From contig CAMVAG010000110.1 in assembly GCA_947165405.1 (NCBI GenBank), forward strand, positions 1-7,346: a stretch of DNA of 7,346 nucleotides, in the 5' to 3' direction. A program made the translations under genes and the position numbers. Of the stretch, positions 5,255 through 7,346 are shown one piece after another; position 1 is the stretch's first letter; the number at the start of each line of letters is the position of its first letter. The notes under the pieces are model-generated. The model had not been told where the DNA came from, searched no databases, and was given only the letters and a program-made list of their open reading frames with translations. This stretch comes from an uncultured Selenomonadales bacterium. GTDB taxonomy: Bacteria > Bacillota > Negativicutes > Selenomonadales > Selenomonadaceae.

Positions 5255-6331
5255 TTACTGCTTTTGAAACTTTGCAAGCTCCTGTTGAAGCTGCATAATC
5301 TGAAGTTTTTGGATATTGACGGTGTTGAAAAGATAAGCCGAAAAAGTTGCTTCGTCCGAGTGGAATTCTTTCTTAACGAATTGATTCAATACGGCTGTAT
5401 GAATTTCTTTATACAGTTTCGGAAAATGTTGTGCATCCGTCGTGTTCCTTTTAAAAAACCAATCCAACACGGCGTAGCGATAATCGGGGTGATTTTCAAA
5501 AAAAGGAATGCCCGCCATAATTTCTTCGAACGCTTTAAAACCGTCAATCAGATTTCTCAACCATCGGTGAAAAAATTTTTCCGCGTCGAGATTTTCTTTT
5601 GAAATGGAATCGGCGCGGTATCTGTGAATGTAGCAAATATTTGGCACAAGCAAAATTTTTTTTGCAAAGCACAGACAGGCAAAATTTGCAAGGGTATCGT
5701 CCGACACAGGCATTTTTGGAAAATGAATTTGATTGGCAATCCAAAAATCTCTAAAGCAAAAACAATTCCACGTTGCCCATTTAAATCCGTTATTCAACCA
5801 AAGTTTTATACGACTTGCAATATCTTCCGGCACTTCGGTCACAGCCAAATTCAGTGTCTTTGATTCGTAAAGATAATTGATTCTTTGCTTTGCGAGAGCG
5901 AGAAGAGAATTAAAATTTTCTCCGCCGTCTTCAATCTCAAGAAAGTTGGACATATTGATAACATCGATTTGATATTTTTCGGCAAGCGTCGTAAGTTCCT
6001 CGAAGGCGGTTTTGGTGAAAAAGTCATCGTTATCGAGGAAGGCAAGATATTTTCCGCGAGAGAATTGAATCCCGACGTTGCGCGGCAGATAAGGCATGCC
6101 CGTATTTTGTGAGAGTTCGATAATATGAAGTTTAACGCCGACCGAATCAAATCGCGGCATTAAACTTTCGACGACTTCAACAGAGTTATCGGTCGAGCAA
6201 TCGTCAACAACAAGAACCTCAAAATCTTTCATCGTCTGATAAAGCAAAGACTCCAAAGTCTGCGGGATAAACTTCGCCGCGTTGTACATCGGGATTATCA
6301 CGCTGACGAGCGGAATTTTTTCCGTTGCCAT
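5255..6331 (-). CDS. Family 2 glycosyltransferase (complete copy)
   Basis: This 358-residue protein is a GT-A-fold glycosyltransferase, expected to move a sugar from a nucleotide-sugar to an unknown acceptor at the cytoplasmic face of the membrane. Residues 8-47 (PLVSVIIPMYNAAKF, then VVDDCSTD) are the nucleotide-binding start. LDNDDF at 99-104 is the metal-binding DxD, and SDDTL at 210-214 stands where the catalytic acidic pair usually lies. I see no signal peptide or membrane segment. The C-terminus (about 335-358, FNTVNIQKLQIMQLQQEL) looks like a short amphipathic coiled coil. The next gene upstream is a paralogue with the same ends but a different middle. AAAGGAA lies 7 nt before the ATG. 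Such enzymes usually build surface polysaccharides or glycosylate proteins. The substrate cannot be read from sequence, and the link to the trp genes seems positional only. Confidence 0.85.
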   Translation of the reverse strand: MATEKIPLVSVIIPMYNAAKFIPQTLESLLYQTMKDFEVLVVDDCSTDNSVEVVESLMPRFDSVGVKLHIIELSQNTGMPYLPRNVGIQFSRGKYLAFLDNDDFFTKTAFEELTTLAEKYQIDVINMSNFLEIEDGGENFNSLLALAKQRINYLYESKTLNLAVTEVPEDIASRIKLWLNNGFKWATWNCFCFRDFWIANQIHFPKMPVSDDTLANFACLCFAKKILLVPNICYIHRYRADSISKENLDAEKFFHRWLRNLIDGFKAFEEIMAGIPFFENHPDYRYAVLDWFFKRNTTDAQHFPKLYKEIHTAVLNQFVKKEFHSDEATFSAYLFNTVNIQKLQIMQLQQELAKFQKQ

Positions 6332-6338
6332 TAAATCA

Positions 6339-6345
6339 TTCCTTT
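6339..6345 (-). promoter_or_regulatory. Ribosome binding site of the complete glycosyltransferase
   Basis: AAAGGAA on the minus strand lies 7 nt before ATG at 6329-6331. The gap to the upstream glycosyltransferase is 26 bp, consistent with one transcript carrying both. Confidence 0.6.
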
Positions 6346-6357
6346 AAATTGGAAAAA

Positions 6358-7346
6358 TTATTTTTGCTCCAAAATTTTCTTCAGCTGAAAATTTTCCTGT
6401 TGAAGTTGCATAATCTGAAGTCGATAAATATTGACGGTGTTGAACAGGTACGCGGCAAATGCGGTGTCGTCCGCGTGAAATTCTTTTTCGACAAGCGGAT
6501 TTAATGCGGCGGGATGAATTTGCGCGTAAAAACCCTGCAGGCGATAAAGTTTGTTGTTTACATACCAATCCAACACGGCGTAACGATAATCGGGATGTTC
6601 GGCGAAAAAATTTATCTCGTTCATGATTTTTATCAACGCGTTGAAGCCGTCAATATCTATGCGCAAACTTTTATGAATCTCGGCATCAACTTGAATCTGT
6701 TCTCTCGTAACCGAATTGGCACGCGGGCGGAAGATATAATTTATATTCGGCACGCGTAAAATCTTTTCGGCGAGACACATGGCTTGAAATGCAAAAATTT
6801 GGTCTTCGTAAATGCAAATATCTCGGAAAAAAATTTGATTGGTTATCAAAAAATCGCGCCGATAAAAATTGGCGTAGGGTTCGCCCGCATAGCCGCCCGC
6901 AATGAAATTTTTCACGCGCTCGGCAAGGTTGTCCGTCTCAAAATGCGGTTTATCGGGATGAAATTTTGAATTGCGCGCCTTGTAGAAATTTGCAGGGTTT
7001 GTCAATTCGTTCATGTCGGTGAAGAGCGGATCGTCAACGGATTTTCCTCTGCCGCCCCACAGCATGAAATAATCTTCCATGTGAACGATTTCTGCTTGAG
7101 ATTTTTCGGCAAGTGTTGACAATTCCTCAAGCGCAGTCTTTATGAAGAGGTCGTCGCTGTCCAAGAAGGCGATATATTTTCCGCGAGCAAATTGAATTCC
7201 GACGTTGCGCGGCAAGCCCGGCGTGCCTGTGTTTTTCGGCAGCTTGATGATATGAAGTTTTTGATAACCCCCCCCGAATCAAATCGCGGCTCAAAACTTT
7301 CGACGACTTCGATTGAGTTATCGGTCGAGCAATCGTCAATCACGAC
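6358..7346 (-). CDS. Family 2 glycosyltransferase, 5'-partial and frameshifted
   Basis: This is a paralogue of the neighbouring gene. Its coding sequence enters from the right edge with VVIDDCSTDNS, so about 39 N-terminal residues are outside the window. The frame is broken at a run of eight G on the coding strand (7268-7275). Before the run the frame reads ...EPRFDSGG; after it the +1-shifted frame continues GYQKLHIIKLPKNTGT and PRNVGIQFARGKY to the stop at 6358. One extra G, or two fewer, would restore a single protein matching the paralogue. Past the break the DxD (LDSDDL), the acidic pair (IYEDQIF), and a C-terminal coiled-coil-like tail (FNTVNIYRLQIMQLQQEN) are intact. A TTG at 7213-7215 could start a shorter protein lacking the nucleotide-binding segment, which is unlikely to be functional. 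The gene is a sequencing error, a phase-OFF allele, or a fresh pseudogene. Substrate unknown. Confidence 0.8.
7268..7275. repeat. Poly-C/G tract of 8 in the glycosyltransferase
   Basis: Eight consecutive C on the plus strand (G on the coding strand) lie exactly where the glycosyltransferase reading frame breaks. The paralogue has no such run at the matching place (about 6134-6141, GCCGACCG). I noticed no other G/C run of this length in the window, while A/T runs of eight occur in frame in trpB. Confidence 0.85.

Noticed and set aside
5224..5277. 18-residue upstream extension of trpD.
   Set aside because: It would overlap the glycosyltransferase end, has no good ribosome binding site, and the 5223 ATG has AAAGGAG at 7 nt.
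7213..7215. TTG as the true start of a shorter glycosyltransferase.
   Set aside because: Homology to the paralogue continues upstream of it, through the frameshift to the window edge. A start here would lose the nucleotide-binding segment.

Overview
The window looks like ordinary bacterial chromosome. Genes are tightly packed, with strong AGGAG-type ribosome binding sites, ATGA start/stop overlaps and many A/T homopolymer runs inside genes. The protein families (short-form RNase Z, HypC, separate unfused TrpD/TrpC/TrpF, paired family 2 glycosyltransferases) and the gene style suggest an anaerobic Gram-positive-lineage bacterium, perhaps a Negativicutes (Selenomonadales-like) member. That placement is an impression from the sequence, not a diagnostic result.

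Layout from left to right. 53-982 (minus) is ribonuclease Z. A gap of about 200 bp holding a GC-rich palindrome separates it from the divergent plus-strand gene hypC (1189-1431). The last 11 bp of hypC overlap the 3' end of trpB (1421-2611, minus). A 208-bp gap packed with inverted repeats follows. Then come trpF (2820-3422), trpC (3419-4201) and trpD (4198-5223), all minus and joined by 4-bp ATGA overlaps. Upstream of trpD on the same strand are two tandem paralogous family 2 glycosyltransferases, one complete (5255-6331) and one running off the right edge (6358-7346).

Read in the direction of transcription, the minus-strand array is glycosyltransferase 2, glycosyltransferase 1, trpD, trpC, trpF, palindrome-rich gap, trpB. 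TrpD, TrpF and TrpC take anthranilate to indole-3-glycerol phosphate, and TrpB makes tryptophan from indole and serine. The first enzyme (TrpE/TrpG) and the alpha subunit (TrpA) are not in the window: glycosyltransferases sit where trpE is often found, and hypC lies where trpA would be expected.

No mobile element, CRISPR array, rRNA, tRNA or defence system was found, and I see no convincing new multi-gene system. The most interesting signals are small. An 8-base C run (G on the coding strand) puts the second glycosyltransferase out of frame and could be a phase-variable switch or a sequencing error. A four-copy 7-nt tandem repeat lies inside the trpF reading frame. Four inverted repeats crowd the trpF-trpB gap, one of which could form a pseudoknot just upstream of the trpB ribosome binding site. 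Two sequence motifs are shared between the two larger intergenic gaps and look like pieces of a dispersed repeat.
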